Part shown: positions 18,421-29,155 of the stretch, in pieces
Layout of the letters: the number at the start of each line of letters is the position of its first letter
Numbering within the stretch: the stretch's first letter is position 1
Assembly (NCBI GenBank): GCA_964566025.1
Contig: CAZMHF010000005.1
Span: 1-64,000 of the forward strand
Reading direction: 5' to 3'
Length of the DNA: 64,000 bases
Source: RGIG8306 sp964566025
GTDB lineage: Bacteria; Bacillota; Clostridia; Lachnospirales; Lachnospiraceae
Made by a program: the position numbers and the translations under genes
Notes under the pieces: generated by a model
What the model saw: the letters and a program-made list of their open reading frames with translations, nothing else
Database searches by the model: none
What the model was told of the DNA's origin: nothing

Positions 18421-20271
18421 TTACTCTTTGTGAAAGAACTCATACACCGCCATCGCTGATGCCTTATTCATGCCTTCCACTTTTTCTAATTGCTCCACAC
18501 TGGCTTCTTGTAATTTCTCCAAGTTGTCAAATGCCCTCATCAATTCCACACGCCTTTTGGGGCCAATCATCTTAATATCATCAAGCAACGAATGTGTTTG
18601 CGATTTTTGCCGCAGACTTCTATGGTATTCAATCGCAAATCTATGCGCTTCATCTTGTATTCGTGTAATAAGACGAAATGCCTCCGAATGTGAATGAATC
18701 TCGATTTCTTTATTTTGATAATACAATCCTCTTGTTTGATGATGGTCATCTTTTACCATTCCACAAATGGGGATATCAATCCGAAGCTCTTCAAGCACTT
18801 GCTTGGCAATGTTTACTTGTCCTTTACCGCCATCCATCAAAATAAGGTTTGGTTGTTTTTCAAATCCAACACTTTTTTCTTTACTTCGTAAGAAACGTCT
18901 TGTAAGAACCTCTTTCAAGGAAGCGTAATCATTGGCACCCACAACCCATTTAATTTTAAATTTTCGATAATCCGAACGCTTTGGTTTTCCATTTTCATAA
19001 ACGACCATTGAGCCAACCGATTCAAAACCGCTAATATTGCTAATATCATACGCTTCTAATCGTTCAATGTTCTCTAAACCTAATAACTCTCCAAGCTCAC
19101 GAATAGCACCAATGGTTTTCTTTTTTTCGCTAATAATTTTATCTTTGTCTTGTTGCAATACAATTTGTGCATTACGCGTAGCAAGATCAAGCAATTTCTC
19201 GCGTGTTCCAATTTGGGGAACGAGAATTTTGACCTTTTTTTTGCGTCGACTACTTAACCATTCTTCGATTATGTCTTGTTCTTCAATTGTATGGCTAAGC
19301 AAAATTTCTTTTGGAAGATATGGCGTTCCTGCATAGTATTGCTTTACAAAATCACCAAGCACCTGTTCATTTGAATCCCCTATAGCAATCTGCAAATGAA
19401 AATGCTCTCTACCAATCATTTTTCCTTCCCTCATAAAGAATACTTGCGCAATTCCATCTACTCCAGAGGTTGCAAGAGCAATGACATCGCGATCCATAAA
19501 ATCATAATCACTGATTTTTTGCTTTTCAGCAATATTTTTTATGCTTGCTATCAAGTCACGATATAACATCGCCTCCTCAAATTCTAGGTTTTCAGATGCC
19601 GTAGCCATTTTATGTTTAAGCGTTTTTAATATGTCTTGATGATTTCCATTTAAAAAATCCTGTGCCATTTTGATTGACTCTAAATAAGCTTCTTTTGAAA
19701 TACAGCATTGGCATGGCGCTTGGCATTGCCCCATATGATAATTAAGGCATGCGCGTTCTTTATGCTTTTGCCCTGCTACAAGCTTGCGATTGCACGTTCG
19801 AATCTGGTATAGCTTATGAATTAAATCCAATATATCTTTTGCACCTTTTACGTCTGTAAATGGCCCAAAATATTTTGATTTGTCCTTTTTCATTGTACGC
19901 GCCAAGACAACCCGCGGAAAATCCTCCTCATAAGTGATTCGGATATATGGATATCCCTTATCATCTTTTAACATTGTATTATAGCGAGGCAAATATTCTT
20001 TAATTAAATTACTCTCTAGCACCAATGCTTCCATCTCTGAATCCGTTACAATAAATGAAAAGCGCGTAATATGAGACACCATTTTTCGTATTTTAGAAGA
20101 ATGATTGCGACTTGATTGAAAATATTGCTTTACACGTCTTTTTAAGCTAATTGCCTTGCCAACATATATCACTTCATCCACTTCTCCATGCATAAGATAA
20201 ACCCCCGGCAAATCCGGCAGTTTTTTTAATTCATCTTCGATTATAAAATAAGCATTTATTTTTTCACTCAT
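18421..20271 (-). CDS. uvrC: Excinuclease ABC subunit C
   Basis: Makes both incisions in nucleotide excision repair with UvrA and UvrB. 616 residues from the second of two adjacent ATGs (20271), which has GGGAGG at proper spacing; a longer frame would run into the ftsH terminator. GIY-YIG nuclease domain about 10-95 ([20 protein letters not shown]), Cys-rich segment [16 protein letters not shown] near 190, UVR motif near 210-245, RNase H-like nuclease about 370-540, and paired helix-hairpin-helix at the C-terminus. uvrA and uvrB are not in the window. Confidence 0.96.
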   Translation of the reverse strand: MSEKINAYFIIEDELKKLPDLPGVYLMHGEVDEVIYVGKAISLKRRVKQYFQSSRNHSSKIRKMVSHITRFSFIVTDSEMEALVLESNLIKEYLPRYNTMLKDDKGYPYIRITYEEDFPRVVLARTMKKDKSKYFGPFTDVKGAKDILDLIHKLYQIRTCNRKLVAGQKHKERACLNYHMGQCQAPCQCCISKEAYLESIKMAQDFLNGNHQDILKTLKHKMATASENLEFEEAMLYRDLIASIKNIAEKQKISDYDFMDRDVIALATSGVDGIAQVFFMREGKMIGREHFHLQIAIGDSNEQVLGDFVKQYYAGTPYLPKEILLSHTIEEQDIIEEWLSSRRKKKVKILVPQIGTREKLLDLATRNAQIVLQQDKDKIISEKKKTIGAIRELGELLGLENIERLEAYDISNISGFESVGSMVVYENGKPKRSDYRKFKIKWVVGANDYASLKEVLTRRFLRSKEKSVGFEKQPNLILMDGGKGQVNIAKQVLEELRIDIPICGMVKDDHHQTRGLYYQNKEIEIHSHSEAFRLITRIQDEAHRFAIEYHRSLRQKSQTHSLLDDIKMIGPKRRVELMRAFDNLEKLQEASVEQLEKVEGMNKASAMAVYEFFHKE

Positions 20272-20310
20272 CATAACCTCCCATGCAATGGCGCATTGTT
20301 TGTAAAAAAA

Positions 20311-20332
20311 GAGTTTCAATTATATGAAACTC
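20311..20332 (-). terminator. Terminator after ftsH
   Basis: Perfect inverted repeat GAGTTTCA/TGAAACTC with a six-base loop, followed by a seven-base T tract on the minus strand. It lies 15 bases past the ftsH stop codon. Confidence 0.88.
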
Positions 20333-20346
20333 CTTTTGTAAATGTA

Positions 20347-22242
20347 TTAGTCTTTATAGGTTGGCTTTGTCATCATGTCATCGACACTTTCGCCTTTTTG
20401 GATCTTCCCGAGAATATCCATGAATTCCTTTCCGGTAATGGTCTCCTTTAAAATAAGGAATTCAGAAATCTTATCAAGTGCCACTCTATTTTCTGTTAAA
20501 ATATTTTTCGCTCTTGAATAAGCTTCTATTAAAACCGCCATCACTTCTCTATCTACTTCTGCTGCAAATTCATCACTACAATTTAATACTCTCTCTCCAG
20601 ATAAATATTTTGTTTGTATGCTTTCAAGCGCTATTAACCCGAATTTATCGGACATACCATACATCGTAATCATAGCCCTTGCTATATTTGTTGCACGCTC
20701 AATATCATTTGAAGCACCTGTCGTTACATCCTGAAAAACGATTTCTTCTGCTGCACGACCACCGAATAAAACGGCAAGATCGGCTTCTAATTCTGATTTT
20801 GAATTAAGGTACTTTTCTTCTTCTGGTGTTTGCATTGTGTAACCAAGTGCTCCCATCGTTCTTGGAACAATGGTAATCTTTTGAACAGGCTCCGTATTTT
20901 TTTGTAGGGCAGCCACGAGTGCATGACCAACCTCATGATAGGCTACGATTTTTCGTTCTTTTTGATTCATAATACGGTCTTTCTTTTCTTTACCAACCAA
21001 TACCACTTCTACTGCTTCAAATAAATCCGCTTGTGTTACCACATTTCGCTTATTTTTCACTGCACTAATAGCCGCTTCATTTATCATATTGGCAAGATCC
21101 GAACCTACCGCTCCACTTGTTGCTAACGCAATTTCTTCAAAATCAATGGAATCATCCATCAACACGTCTTTTGAATGCACTTCCAATGTTTTGATTCGTC
21201 CTTTTAGATCTGGTTTATCGACAATAATTCTTCTATCTAAACGTCCTGGACGAACTAATGCTTGATCAAGTACCTCTGGGCGATTTGTTGCGGCTAAAAT
21301 AAATACGCCTTTTGATGAATCGAAACCATCCATCTCTGCTAGAAGTTGATTCAGTGTTTGCTCACGCTCATCATTGCTTCCATGACGATTGTCACGACTC
21401 TTTCCGATCGCATCAATTTCATCAATAAAAATAATACATGGGGCGTTTTGCTGTGCTTCTTTAAATAAATCTCTTACACGAGAAGCACCCACACCAACAA
21501 ACATCTCTACAAAATCAGATCCTGATAATGAGAAGAATGGTGTCTTTGCTTCACCAGCAACCGCCTTAGCAAGCAATGTCTTTCCAGTTCCTGGAGGGCC
21601 TACAAGAAGCGCACCCTTTGGAAGCTTCGCACCGATCTTTTGATATTTTTGAGGATTGTGCAAGAAATCAACGATTTCCACAAGTGAATCCTTTGCTTCA
21701 TCTTGTCCAGCAACATCCTTGAATGTCACACCTGTATCCTTTTGAATATAAATCTTCGCCTTTGATTTCCCTACGCTACCCATAGATCCACCAACACGTT
21801 TCATCATAAACATGAAAAATACGATAATAATCACAAACGGAACAACATAGCCAATAATCAACTCTAATAAAATGGAATTTGTATCATCTACATAGCCTTT
21901 ATAAACAATTTTATTGTCTTGTAATACCTTCCATAAGTCACCATCGCCAACATAACCTGTATAATAACTAACCTTTAATTCGTTTCCTTTTGGTGGATTA
22001 ATCACAATCCGACCTGGCTTCAAAACGACCTCTGTTACTTTTCCATCTTCAATCATTTTTAAAAACTCGCCATAAGTAATTTCCTTATTAAGCTGAGATT
22101 TCACAAATGAGTTTGTCATAATAATTCCGATGAATATGAATAATCCTACCAATATAATAAACACATAATTAGGTTTGTTTGTGTTTTTATTGTTTGGATC
22201 ATTCGGTTTGTTTGAATTATTTCGATTATCTAAATCGCTCAA
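20347..22242 (-). CDS. ftsH: ATP-dependent zinc metalloprotease FtsH
   Basis: Membrane-anchored AAA protease. 631 residues with a TTG start that has GGAGG six bases upstream. An Asn/Asp-rich tail precedes the first membrane segment (about 27-46); an extracellular domain leads to the second segment (about 128-147). AAA domain: Walker [15 protein letters not shown] near 218, Walker [12 protein letters not shown] near 270, second region of homology near 320-335. Zinc site HEVGHAL near 445, with the third ligand Asp near 520. It is monocistronic, with its own promoter and terminator. The promoter region carries unusual repeats. Confidence 0.97.
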   Translation of the reverse strand: MSDLDNRNNSNKPNDPNNKNTNKPNYVFIILVGLFIFIGIIMTNSFVKSQLNKEITYGEFLKMIEDGKVTEVVLKPGRIVINPPKGNELKVSYYTGYVGDGDLWKVLQDNKIVYKGYVDDTNSILLELIIGYVVPFVIIIVFFMFMMKRVGGSMGSVGKSKAKIYIQKDTGVTFKDVAGQDEAKDSLVEIVDFLHNPQKYQKIGAKLPKGALLVGPPGTGKTLLAKAVAGEAKTPFFSLSGSDFVEMFVGVGASRVRDLFKEAQQNAPCIIFIDEIDAIGKSRDNRHGSNDEREQTLNQLLAEMDGFDSSKGVFILAATNRPEVLDQALVRPGRLDRRIIVDKPDLKGRIKTLEVHSKDVLMDDSIDFEEIALATSGAVGSDLANMINEAAISAVKNKRNVVTQADLFEAVEVVLVGKEKKDRIMNQKERKIVAYHEVGHALVAALQKNTEPVQKITIVPRTMGALGYTMQTPEEEKYLNSKSELEADLAVLFGGRAAEEIVFQDVTTGASNDIERATNIARAMITMYGMSDKFGLIALESIQTKYLSGERVLNCSDEFAAEVDREVMAVLIEAYSRAKNILTENRVALDKISEFLILKETITGKEFMDILGKIQKGESVDDMMTKPTYKD

Positions 22243-22282
22243 TTTTCACCTCCAAATAGTGCTTTTTGCATCCACAATGTGC

Positions 22283-22326
22283 TTGCATTCTTCTAAGATT
22301 ATATGCGTAAAGCCAAAAGAATGCAA
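22283..22326. repeat. Inverted repeat bracketing the ftsH promoter
   Basis: TTGCATTCTT (22283-22292) and AAGAATGCAA (22317-22326) form a perfect 10-base inverted repeat separated by 24 bases. One arm covers the -35 hexamer, and the other lies just beyond the predicted start of transcription. Confidence 0.7.
22298..22326 (-). promoter_or_regulatory. Promoter of ftsH
   Basis: Minus strand: TTGCAT (22321-22326), 17-base spacer, TATAAT (22298-22303), about 55 bases before the TTG start codon. Confidence 0.7.
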
Positions 22327-22328
22327 TT

Positions 22329-22350
22329 AAATTTCTATGAAATTTCTATG
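22329..22350. repeat. Tandem 11-base direct repeat upstream of the ftsH promoter
   Basis: AAATTTCTATG occurs twice with no gap (22329-22339, 22340-22350). The array begins three bases beyond the -35 hexamer. An 11-base period places both copies on one face of the helix, as in sites for dimeric activators. Confidence 0.7.
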
Positions 22351-22358
22351 ATTACTAA

Positions 22359-23807
22359 CTACATGTTGGAACCGACATCTTTTTTAAACTGCTCCCAACG
22401 AATATTCCCTTGTGTTCCGTAGAAATATTTTGGACATTCTTTTGCGGCAACATCACCATGACGCAACAAATGCTCTGGTGTCAAATTGTATTGGTTTAGA
22501 AGCCACGCTGTTAGTTTTACCATAGAGGCATATGTTTCGTTTGTATAATTGCCATTTGCGTCTAAATGACACGTCTCAATGGATATCGTATCATTGTTTC
22601 TTGGATAGGAAGCATAGGATATTTCGTTCAATGGTAAGCATTGAATAATTTCGCCTTTTAATCCAATCACAAAATGGCTACTTGCTCTTCGTATTTGCGT
22701 ATCTTTTAAACTTTCAAAGAAGTTGCGATTTACCATTGCGCTCGTACCTGGGTTTCCAACATAGTGAACGATAACATTTTTGACAACAGGCATCGGATTT
22801 GTTGGTCTTGAAAATTCATTTGGTGTTAAGAAATGTTCTTCGATAAATCCTGGATTTGCTGGTGCTTTTATCGTATTAGGATAAGGAATGAACACATTTC
22901 CAATGGCACGCACTTCAAAGTTTGCGCTATGCCCACCATAATGTACGGTATATTGATTCATGCCTTCTTTCATTGCATAGTTGTAATGACATTCCCATCC
23001 ATCAACCTTTTTTTCGCTACCATCCGTATATACAGCCTTAACGCTGATGTATTTGGGCAATAATATATCGCCTGCTTTATATGTTTGTGCTGTCAGATAT
23101 TCCACGTAAATTCCAGAAAGGTTTGTTACGGACTTTTCAATCGCCCTTACAACAAATTCCGTCCTTAATCCACTGTATTCAACAACAAATTTATTGTCAC
23201 CAGAAACTAATGGTTTTTGATAATCACATACCCAACCATTCACTTGTATTTCCGTTTGGTCGCTAAAACACGCTTTAACTGTTAGCAATGATATATTCAC
23301 TTGACTCCCCACATAATATTCGCCTATTGGGAAAGTGGCCTTTATCTGATTCAAAACAACTGGGGGATTTGTTGGCTTGGGTGTTGTTGGTGCTTCTGTT
23401 GGTTTTGGTGCTTCTGTCGCTTTTGGCGGATTTGTTTCTTTGGTCGTTTTCTCAGTTGCTTCTTCGCTTTTTGTTGTGCTTTCTTTTTCGATAGTTGTTT
23501 TCTCTATCGTTGAATGTTCTTTTGTTGTTTCTTTTGTTGTTTCTTTCGTTGTTGTTTTAACTTCTGTTGTTTTAACTTCTGTTGTTTCATCCTCTGCAGA
23601 TGAAGAAAACTTGCTTTCTTCAAATGATGTACTAGGCAACGTAGCTTCTGCTGAAACTCTATTTTCTTTTTTTCCTATCATCGTGATTACAATGACTAGG
23701 AAAATGATAATCACCGAAACGAATGCAACCGTTAACGTTGCATTTTTCATAACATAGTATTTTTTTATTTTCTGATGAATCAAATCATCCTTTTCTTTTT
23801 CTTCCAT
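22359..23807 (-). CDS. Membrane-anchored N-acetylmuramoyl-L-alanine amidase (amidase_2) with Ig-like domains
   Basis: 482 residues. One N-terminal membrane segment (about 22-45) is followed by a Thr/Glu/Lys/Pro-rich wall-spanning linker (about 60-150) built of repeats such as TTKETTKE and TEAPKPTEAP. Two related beta-rich modules lie at about 155-225 and 230-302 (each with a GWxCxY core), resembling bacterial Ig-like domains. The amidase_2/PGRP-type catalytic domain (about 315-475) has zinc-ligand candidates in IVHYVGN and LRHGDVAAKECP. It should cut the bond between MurNAc and stem peptide outside the membrane. It is transcribed divergently from the csbB-like gene. Confidence 0.87.
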   Translation of the reverse strand: MEEKEKDDLIHQKIKKYYVMKNATLTVAFVSVIIIFLVIVITMIGKKENRVSAEATLPSTSFEESKFSSSAEDETTEVKTTEVKTTTKETTKETTKEHSTIEKTTIEKESTTKSEEATEKTTKETNPPKATEAPKPTEAPTTPKPTNPPVVLNQIKATFPIGEYYVGSQVNISLLTVKACFSDQTEIQVNGWVCDYQKPLVSGDNKFVVEYSGLRTEFVVRAIEKSVTNLSGIYVEYLTAQTYKAGDILLPKYISVKAVYTDGSEKKVDGWECHYNYAMKEGMNQYTVHYGGHSANFEVRAIGNVFIPYPNTIKAPANPGFIEEHFLTPNEFSRPTNPMPVVKNVIVHYVGNPGTSAMVNRNFFESLKDTQIRRASSHFVIGLKGEIIQCLPLNEISYASYPRNNDTISIETCHLDANGNYTNETYASMVKLTAWLLNQYNLTPEHLLRHGDVAAKECPKYFYGTQGNIRWEQFKKDVGSNM

Positions 23808-23833
23808 AGATTACTCCTATATATTGCTTCTTC

Positions 23834-23863
23834 TTGTTTACTTTTCGCGCCATCTGTTATAAA
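23834..23863 (+). promoter_or_regulatory. Weak candidate promoter of csbB-yfhO-argH
   Basis: TTGTTT (23834-23839), 18-base spacer, TATAAA (23858-23863), about 30 bases ahead of the first start codon. The -35 is poor. Confidence 0.35.
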
Positions 23864-23892
23864 ATTAGTACAATTACCCTAAGGAGGCTTTT

Positions 23893-24846
23893 ATGAAATC
23901 CATAGATTTAATTGTTCCATGTTATAACGAAGAAGAAGTTTTATCTGTTTTTTTTCAAGAAACCGAGAAGGTAGCTCAAAGCATACCAAACTACTCTTTT
24001 CATTATATACTTGTCAACGACGGAAGTAAAGATGCAACATTAACAGAGATGAAAAAACTTGCGATTGCATGCGACCGCGTTCATTATATTAGTTTTTCAA
24101 GAAATTTTGGAAAGGAATCTGCTATGTATGCAGGTCTTCAGGCTAGCACAAGCGATTATGCGATTGTGATGGATGCTGATTTGCAACATCCTCCTTCTAT
24201 GTTTCCAGAATTTATCGCTGGGATTGAAGAAGGTTATGATTGCGTTGCCGCTAGGCGAACATCCAGAAAAGGCGAAGCGAAGCTTCGAAGCTTCTTTTCC
24301 CGTTCATTTTACAAGATTAGCAATAAGCTTTCAGATGTTAAACTAGAATATGGCGCTGTTGATTATCGAATTATGTCCAAGCAAATGGTTCAATCCATTT
24401 TACAATTGTGTGAGGTGCAACGTTTCTCAAAAGGCATTTTTATGTGGGTAGGCTATGACACAAAATGGATTCCATACGAAAATGTTGAGCGAACGATTGG
24501 GACAACCAAGTGGAGCTTTTGGAGTTTATTCCGCTATGCTCTTGATGGTATTACTGCCTTTTCCATCGCTCCATTACGACTTGTTTCGATTTTAGGATTT
24601 GTTATTTCTGCATTTGCCTTTATATATACGATTGTTACAATTGTTCAAAAATTTGCATTTGGTATTGATGTGCCTGGTTATGCGACATTGTTATGTACGA
24701 CTTTATTTCTAGGAGGCATCATCGAATTCTCCATCGGTATTCTAGGCGAATATGTCTCTAGAATTTACATGGAAACAAAAAAACGCCCTATTTATATAAC
24801 AAAAGAAACAAATATTAAAAAGGAGAACTTCCATGAACAAGATTAA
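23893..24846 (+). CDS. Polyprenyl-phosphate glycosyltransferase, CsbB/GtrB type
   Basis: 317 residues. GT2 fold from the N-terminus (DLIVPCYNEEEVL) with the metal-binding DADLQHPP near residue 97. Two C-terminal membrane helices occupy about 232-255 and 265-290. Such enzymes load a sugar from a UDP donor onto undecaprenyl phosphate at the inner membrane face. The next gene encodes a YfhO protein, overlapping by 14 bases. In Bacillus CsbB and YfhO form part of a three-component system that adds GlcNAc to lipoteichoic acid. The sugar used here is not known. AAGGAGG precedes the start. Confidence 0.9.
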   Translation: MKSIDLIVPCYNEEEVLSVFFQETEKVAQSIPNYSFHYILVNDGSKDATLTEMKKLAIACDRVHYISFSRNFGKESAMYAGLQASTSDYAIVMDADLQHPPSMFPEFIAGIEEGYDCVAARRTSRKGEAKLRSFFSRSFYKISNKLSDVKLEYGAVDYRIMSKQMVQSILQLCEVQRFSKGIFMWVGYDTKWIPYENVERTIGTTKWSFWSLFRYALDGITAFSIAPLRLVSILGFVISAFAFIYTIVTIVQKFAFGIDVPGYATLLCTTLFLGGIIEFSIGILGEYVSRIYMETKKRPIYITKETNIKKENFHEQD

Positions 24847-27664
24847 ATATTTTCTATTCCATAAGAAGATAAATGTTTTCTACTTAATTGCTTTTTTTCT
24901 TCCTGTTTTAGTCATGCTTTCTGTTTTTCTTGAAAAAGGCATTTATCCTTTTGGCGATCGCAGTTTCCTTCGAACAGATCTCTATCACCAATACGCTCCT
25001 TTTTTCAAAGAATTACACCGCAAGCTTACATCGGGTGGTAGTCTTTTGTATTCATGGAATATTGGTAGTGGTACAAACTTTATCGCACTAGGGACATATT
25101 ATTTAGCTACCCCTCTAAATGCACTTGTCGTTTTATTTGGAGAAGCTCATATTATTGAATTTATTACGTACTTTATTGTTTTTAAAATCGGTTTATGTGG
25201 CGCGACGATGACGTATTATCTTGAGAAACATACCGCTTTACTAAAAGGTGCGAAAGAAAGCTCTCCTACTATCCTGATGGTATTTGCTGGCTGCTTTTAC
25301 GCCTTATCTGGCTATATGGCTGCTTATAGTTGGAACATTATGTGGCTTGACTGCATTTTTCTTTTCCCACTCATTATATTAGGTCTTGAAAAACTAGTTT
25401 ATGAGGATAAATGCTTCCTCTATTGCATAACTCTTGGTTTAGCTATTTTCTCAAATTACTATATTGCCATTATGATTTGTATTACACTTGTGTTCTACTT
25501 TATCGGTCTTTTATATATCGTACCAAATAAGCGTTCGAAGATTGTCATAAAAAAAGATGGTTCAAAGTTTCGACGTACGTACTATCTAAATTATCCTAAA
25601 AAAATCGCTCATTTTGCAATCTATTCCTTGATCGCTGGAGGCATGTCCGCTTGCTTGATTTTACCTGAATTGTTTGCTATGCAACTTACTTATTCTGCAG
25701 ATAGCACATTCCCTAAATCGTTTTCTTCCTATTTTTCTATGATTGATATGATTTCTCGTCATTTGCCAAATGTCGATATTCATCTCGGTCTTGACCATTG
25801 GCCAAACATCTTTTGTGGTGTAGCTATTTTAATGCTTATTCCACTTTATATTATGAATAAAAAATACAATTATCGTGAAAAGATTTTCTATTGCATCATG
25901 TGCTTATTCTTTTATGCTAGTTTCAGTATGAATTTCTTGAATTTTATTTGGCACGGTTTCCATTATCCAAACTCCTTGCCTTCGCGTCAATCATTCGCCT
26001 ATATATTTATTGTGTTAGTTATGGCGTACAAGGGACTTGAGGGGCTAAAAGATCGTTCTATCAAACAGTTTGTTACGGCACTATGGATTGCTATTGGATT
26101 TGTTATTCTTGCCGAAGAACTTGTTGGCGAAAACTATGGCTTCCACTTTAGTGTCTTTTATGTGAGTATTTTATTCCTTGCCCTTTATGGACTTACCATG
26201 TATTTATGGAAAAGAAAAATCGTTGCCGGAAGAATTCTAGCGCTATTAGCTGTCCTACTAATATTTACCGAGAACTATATGAACACCACCATAACAAGTG
26301 TTACAACGGTTAGTCGTCCAAACTTTGTACAGTATGATGAGCCATACAAAAAATTAGTCGAGCTGGCCAAGAAGGATGACGAACTATTTTTCCGCATGGA
26401 GAAATTTAAGCTTCGCACCAAAAATGATGGTGCATGGTATGGCTATCCTACTATTTCTGTATTTTCGTCGATGGCCAATAGCAATATGACGGCGATGTTT
26501 AAGAAATTAGGTATGGAATCCTCTGCAAATGCCTATGGCACTACGGGACGAACGGCTCTAGTTTCTTCTCTCTATAGTGTATTGTATACCTTTTCTTCAA
26601 GTGAATTACCAGCAGCTCCTTTACAATCCTTTGTAGCAAAAGAAGGTTCTATCTATATGTATAAGAATCTCTATACGCTTCCTCTAGGATTTATGTTACC
26701 ATCTGATTTTGATGAGCGATGGAACTTTAAAAATGGTGCACCTATCGATGTTCAAAATAGTTTTGCCAAAGCAGCGGCAGACGTTGACCAATTATATGAG
26801 CGAATCCCTTCTGACGTATCTGGTACTTCAGCAACAATTACTCCCGACAAGGATTGCTATATTGTTGCGTATGTGACTAACCCAACCATTGATAAAGTCT
26901 CCTATTCCGTTGGCGAGAGCGCAAATATTTCTTATTCTGGCTTAAAACGCCGATTCTTACTTGATGTCGGCTATGTAAAGGCTGGCGAAACGGTGTTTAT
27001 CACGACTGAGGATGATTCCGATATGGGCGTAAATGCTTACTCCTTAAATGAAGAAAAATATATTGCTATGATCAATCAATTATCTTCACAAGGACTTCAT
27101 GTTACAAGCTTTGAGGATACAAAAATCAAAGGCGATGTTTCTGTTGAAACAGACGGTTTATTCCTTACTTCCATACCATACGAAAAGGGCTGGACGGTAA
27201 AAGTTGATGGCGAAGAAGTTGAAACATATGGTACAAAAGATATTTTCCTTTCATTTAATTTATCTGCTGGAGCTCATACAATTGAATTTAGCTATATGCC
27301 AGATGGTTTTCCTTTAGGTTTAGCAATCAGTGGTCTTTCGTTATTTATTTTCATCACTATTGTTGTAATCACAGGAATACTTAAAAAGAAAAACAAGGGT
27401 AAGCCTATCAATAGCATCTTTATTGAGGATACACCTTTGACAGAAGAAGAAATACTTGCCTTAGGCGATTTGATTCCAGATATAGAGCCAATTGATGAGG
27501 TGATAAAAGAAAGCGATGTGCTTACTGACACGAAAGAATTTTTCTCTTCTGATGAAGTCACTTCTATGGATGAAGACGTTATTGATCTAGATCAAGTAGA
27601 GGAAGCATCCTCAATAGAACCAACTGATATAAACAACACAACTGATACAACCGAAAACAAATAG
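24833..27664 (+). CDS. YfhO-family membrane glycosyltransferase
   Basis: 943 residues. A hydrophobic multi-pass region fills roughly 15-480 (about a dozen segments). The first outer loop has the conserved acidic [15 protein letters not shown], as in GT-C transferases. An extracellular domain covers about 490-815, followed by a last membrane segment at about 823-848. The C-terminal tail of about 90 residues is strongly acidic (for example [16 protein letters not shown]) and is probably cytoplasmic. YfhO uses sugar-loaded undecaprenyl phosphate made by CsbB to glycosylate teichoic-acid-type polymers outside the cell. GGAG lies seven bases before the start. Confidence 0.88.
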   Translation: MNKIKYFLFHKKINVFYLIAFFLPVLVMLSVFLEKGIYPFGDRSFLRTDLYHQYAPFFKELHRKLTSGGSLLYSWNIGSGTNFIALGTYYLATPLNALVVLFGEAHIIEFITYFIVFKIGLCGATMTYYLEKHTALLKGAKESSPTILMVFAGCFYALSGYMAAYSWNIMWLDCIFLFPLIILGLEKLVYEDKCFLYCITLGLAIFSNYYIAIMICITLVFYFIGLLYIVPNKRSKIVIKKDGSKFRRTYYLNYPKKIAHFAIYSLIAGGMSACLILPELFAMQLTYSADSTFPKSFSSYFSMIDMISRHLPNVDIHLGLDHWPNIFCGVAILMLIPLYIMNKKYNYREKIFYCIMCLFFYASFSMNFLNFIWHGFHYPNSLPSRQSFAYIFIVLVMAYKGLEGLKDRSIKQFVTALWIAIGFVILAEELVGENYGFHFSVFYVSILFLALYGLTMYLWKRKIVAGRILALLAVLLIFTENYMNTTITSVTTVSRPNFVQYDEPYKKLVELAKKDDELFFRMEKFKLRTKNDGAWYGYPTISVFSSMANSNMTAMFKKLGMESSANAYGTTGRTALVSSLYSVLYTFSSSELPAAPLQSFVAKEGSIYMYKNLYTLPLGFMLPSDFDERWNFKNGAPIDVQNSFAKAAADVDQLYERIPSDVSGTSATITPDKDCYIVAYVTNPTIDKVSYSVGESANISYSGLKRRFLLDVGYVKAGETVFITTEDDSDMGVNAYSLNEEKYIAMINQLSSQGLHVTSFEDTKIKGDVSVETDGLFLTSIPYEKGWTVKVDGEEVETYGTKDIFLSFNLSAGAHTIEFSYMPDGFPLGLAISGLSLFIFITIVVITGILKKKNKGKPINSIFIEDTPLTEEEILALGDLIPDIEPIDEVIKESDVLTDTKEFFSSDEVTSMDEDVIDLDQVEEASSIEPTDINNTTDTTENK

Positions 27665-27681
27665 ACAGCGAGGATAGATTT

Positions 27682-29055
27682 ATGAAATTATGGGGCGGTC
27701 GCTTTACAAAAGAAACCAATCAATTTGTACACAATTTTAATGCTTCGCTTCCTTTCGATAAGCGCTTGTATAAGCATGATATTCAAGGAAGCATTGCACA
27801 CGTGACCATGCTTGCAAAACAAATGATCATTACACAAGAAGAATGCAAACAAATTATTGATGGCTTAAATGGTATTTGTGCAGATATCGAAAATGAAGTA
27901 TTGGCTTTTGATTTTACTTGCGAAGATATTCATAGCTTTATTGAAATGAACTTAATTAAGCGAATCGGCGAGGCAGGCAAAAAGCTTCACACTGGCCGTA
28001 GCCGCAATGATCAAGTTGCACTCGATATGAAGCTTTATACACGCGACGAAATTACTGTTCTTATCGAACTGATCGAAGACCTTTTGAAAACATTACTTTC
28101 AACAATGAAGGAACACCTTGATACATACATGCCTGGTTTTACGCATTTGCAAAAGGCACAACCTGTTACCTTAGCGCATCATCTCGGTGCATATTTTGAG
28201 ATGTTTTTGCGTGACAAACAGCGATTGGCTGATATTTATTCTCGCATGAATTATTGTCCGTTAGGAGCTGGTGCTTTGGCTGGAACGACGTATCCCTTAG
28301 ATCGTCATCTTACTGCTTCTCTTCTTTCATTTGAGGGACCAACGCTAAATAGCATGGATTCGGTTTCTGACCGTGATTATTTGCTTGAATTATTAAGTGC
28401 TCTTTCGATCATTATGATGCATTTAAGCCGTTTTAGTGAAGAATTCATTATATGGAATTCCAATGAATATGGCTTTATTGAATTAGATGATGCGTATAGT
28501 ACGGGAAGTAGTATTATGCCACAAAAGAAAAACCCTGATATTGCAGAGCTTGTACGCGGAAAAACGGGACGTGTTTACGGAAGCTTAACGGCTTTACTAA
28601 CCACCATGAAAGGTCTTCCACTTGCCTACAACAAAGATATGCAAGAAGATAAGGAATGGGCTTTTGATGCGATTGATACCGCAAAGGATTGTTTGCTTCT
28701 TTTTAACGGCATGCTTTCAACGACTAAATTTAATAAAACGGCTATGCACGATAGTGCTTCAAAGGGCTTTACAAATGCCACAGATGCTGCGGATTACCTT
28801 GTCAATAAAGGCGTTGCCTTCCGTGATGCACACACCATTGTAGGTCAACTTGTGCTATTTTGTCTCGATAAAAAAATCAGCCTTGACGAAATGTCCTTAG
28901 CTGATTACCAAACCATTAGTCCTGTATTTGAAGACGATATTTATGAAGCCATTTCACTTAAAACATGCGTGGAGAAGCGATTAACAATTGGCGCGCCAAG
29001 TAAAGAGGCTATGAGTGAAGTCATTGCACATTACGAAAAGGTATACACCCTATAA
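27682..29055 (+). CDS. argH: Argininosuccinate lyase
   Basis: Splits argininosuccinate to arginine and fumarate, the last step of arginine synthesis. 457 residues. [13 protein letters not shown] near 105-117 and the fumarase-superfamily signature [12 protein letters not shown] near 275 with the catalytic Ser are intact, as is [14 protein letters not shown] near 153. It begins 17 bases after yfhO, so it is apparently cotranscribed with two glycosylation genes rather than with argG, which is not in the window. Confidence 0.96.
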   Translation: MKLWGGRFTKETNQFVHNFNASLPFDKRLYKHDIQGSIAHVTMLAKQMIITQEECKQIIDGLNGICADIENEVLAFDFTCEDIHSFIEMNLIKRIGEAGKKLHTGRSRNDQVALDMKLYTRDEITVLIELIEDLLKTLLSTMKEHLDTYMPGFTHLQKAQPVTLAHHLGAYFEMFLRDKQRLADIYSRMNYCPLGAGALAGTTYPLDRHLTASLLSFEGPTLNSMDSVSDRDYLLELLSALSIIMMHLSRFSEEFIIWNSNEYGFIELDDAYSTGSSIMPQKKNPDIAELVRGKTGRVYGSLTALLTTMKGLPLAYNKDMQEDKEWAFDAIDTAKDCLLLFNGMLSTTKFNKTAMHDSASKGFTNATDAADYLVNKGVAFRDAHTIVGQLVLFCLDKKISLDEMSLADYQTISPVFEDDIYEAISLKTCVEKRLTIGAPSKEAMSEVIAHYEKVYTL

Positions 29056-29100
29056 CCATTCAATTTCATTTCAAATATCAAAATAAAAGGCAAATAAATA

Positions 29101-29130
29101 CCACGCAAGAGTTATCGTACTTTTGCGTGG
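29101..29130. terminator. Bidirectional terminator between argH and the DUF3810 gene
   Basis: Stem CCACGCAA/TTGCGTGG with a 14-base loop, flanked by A- and T-rich sequence. It lies between converging genes and can serve both. Confidence 0.7.
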
Positions 29131-29155
29131 CATTTTCAAATAGGTTACATAAACC

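Noticed and set aside
23380..23630. DNA repeats within the amidase gene as a repeat locus
   Set aside because: They encode the Thr/Glu/Pro-rich linker repeats and are explained by the protein.
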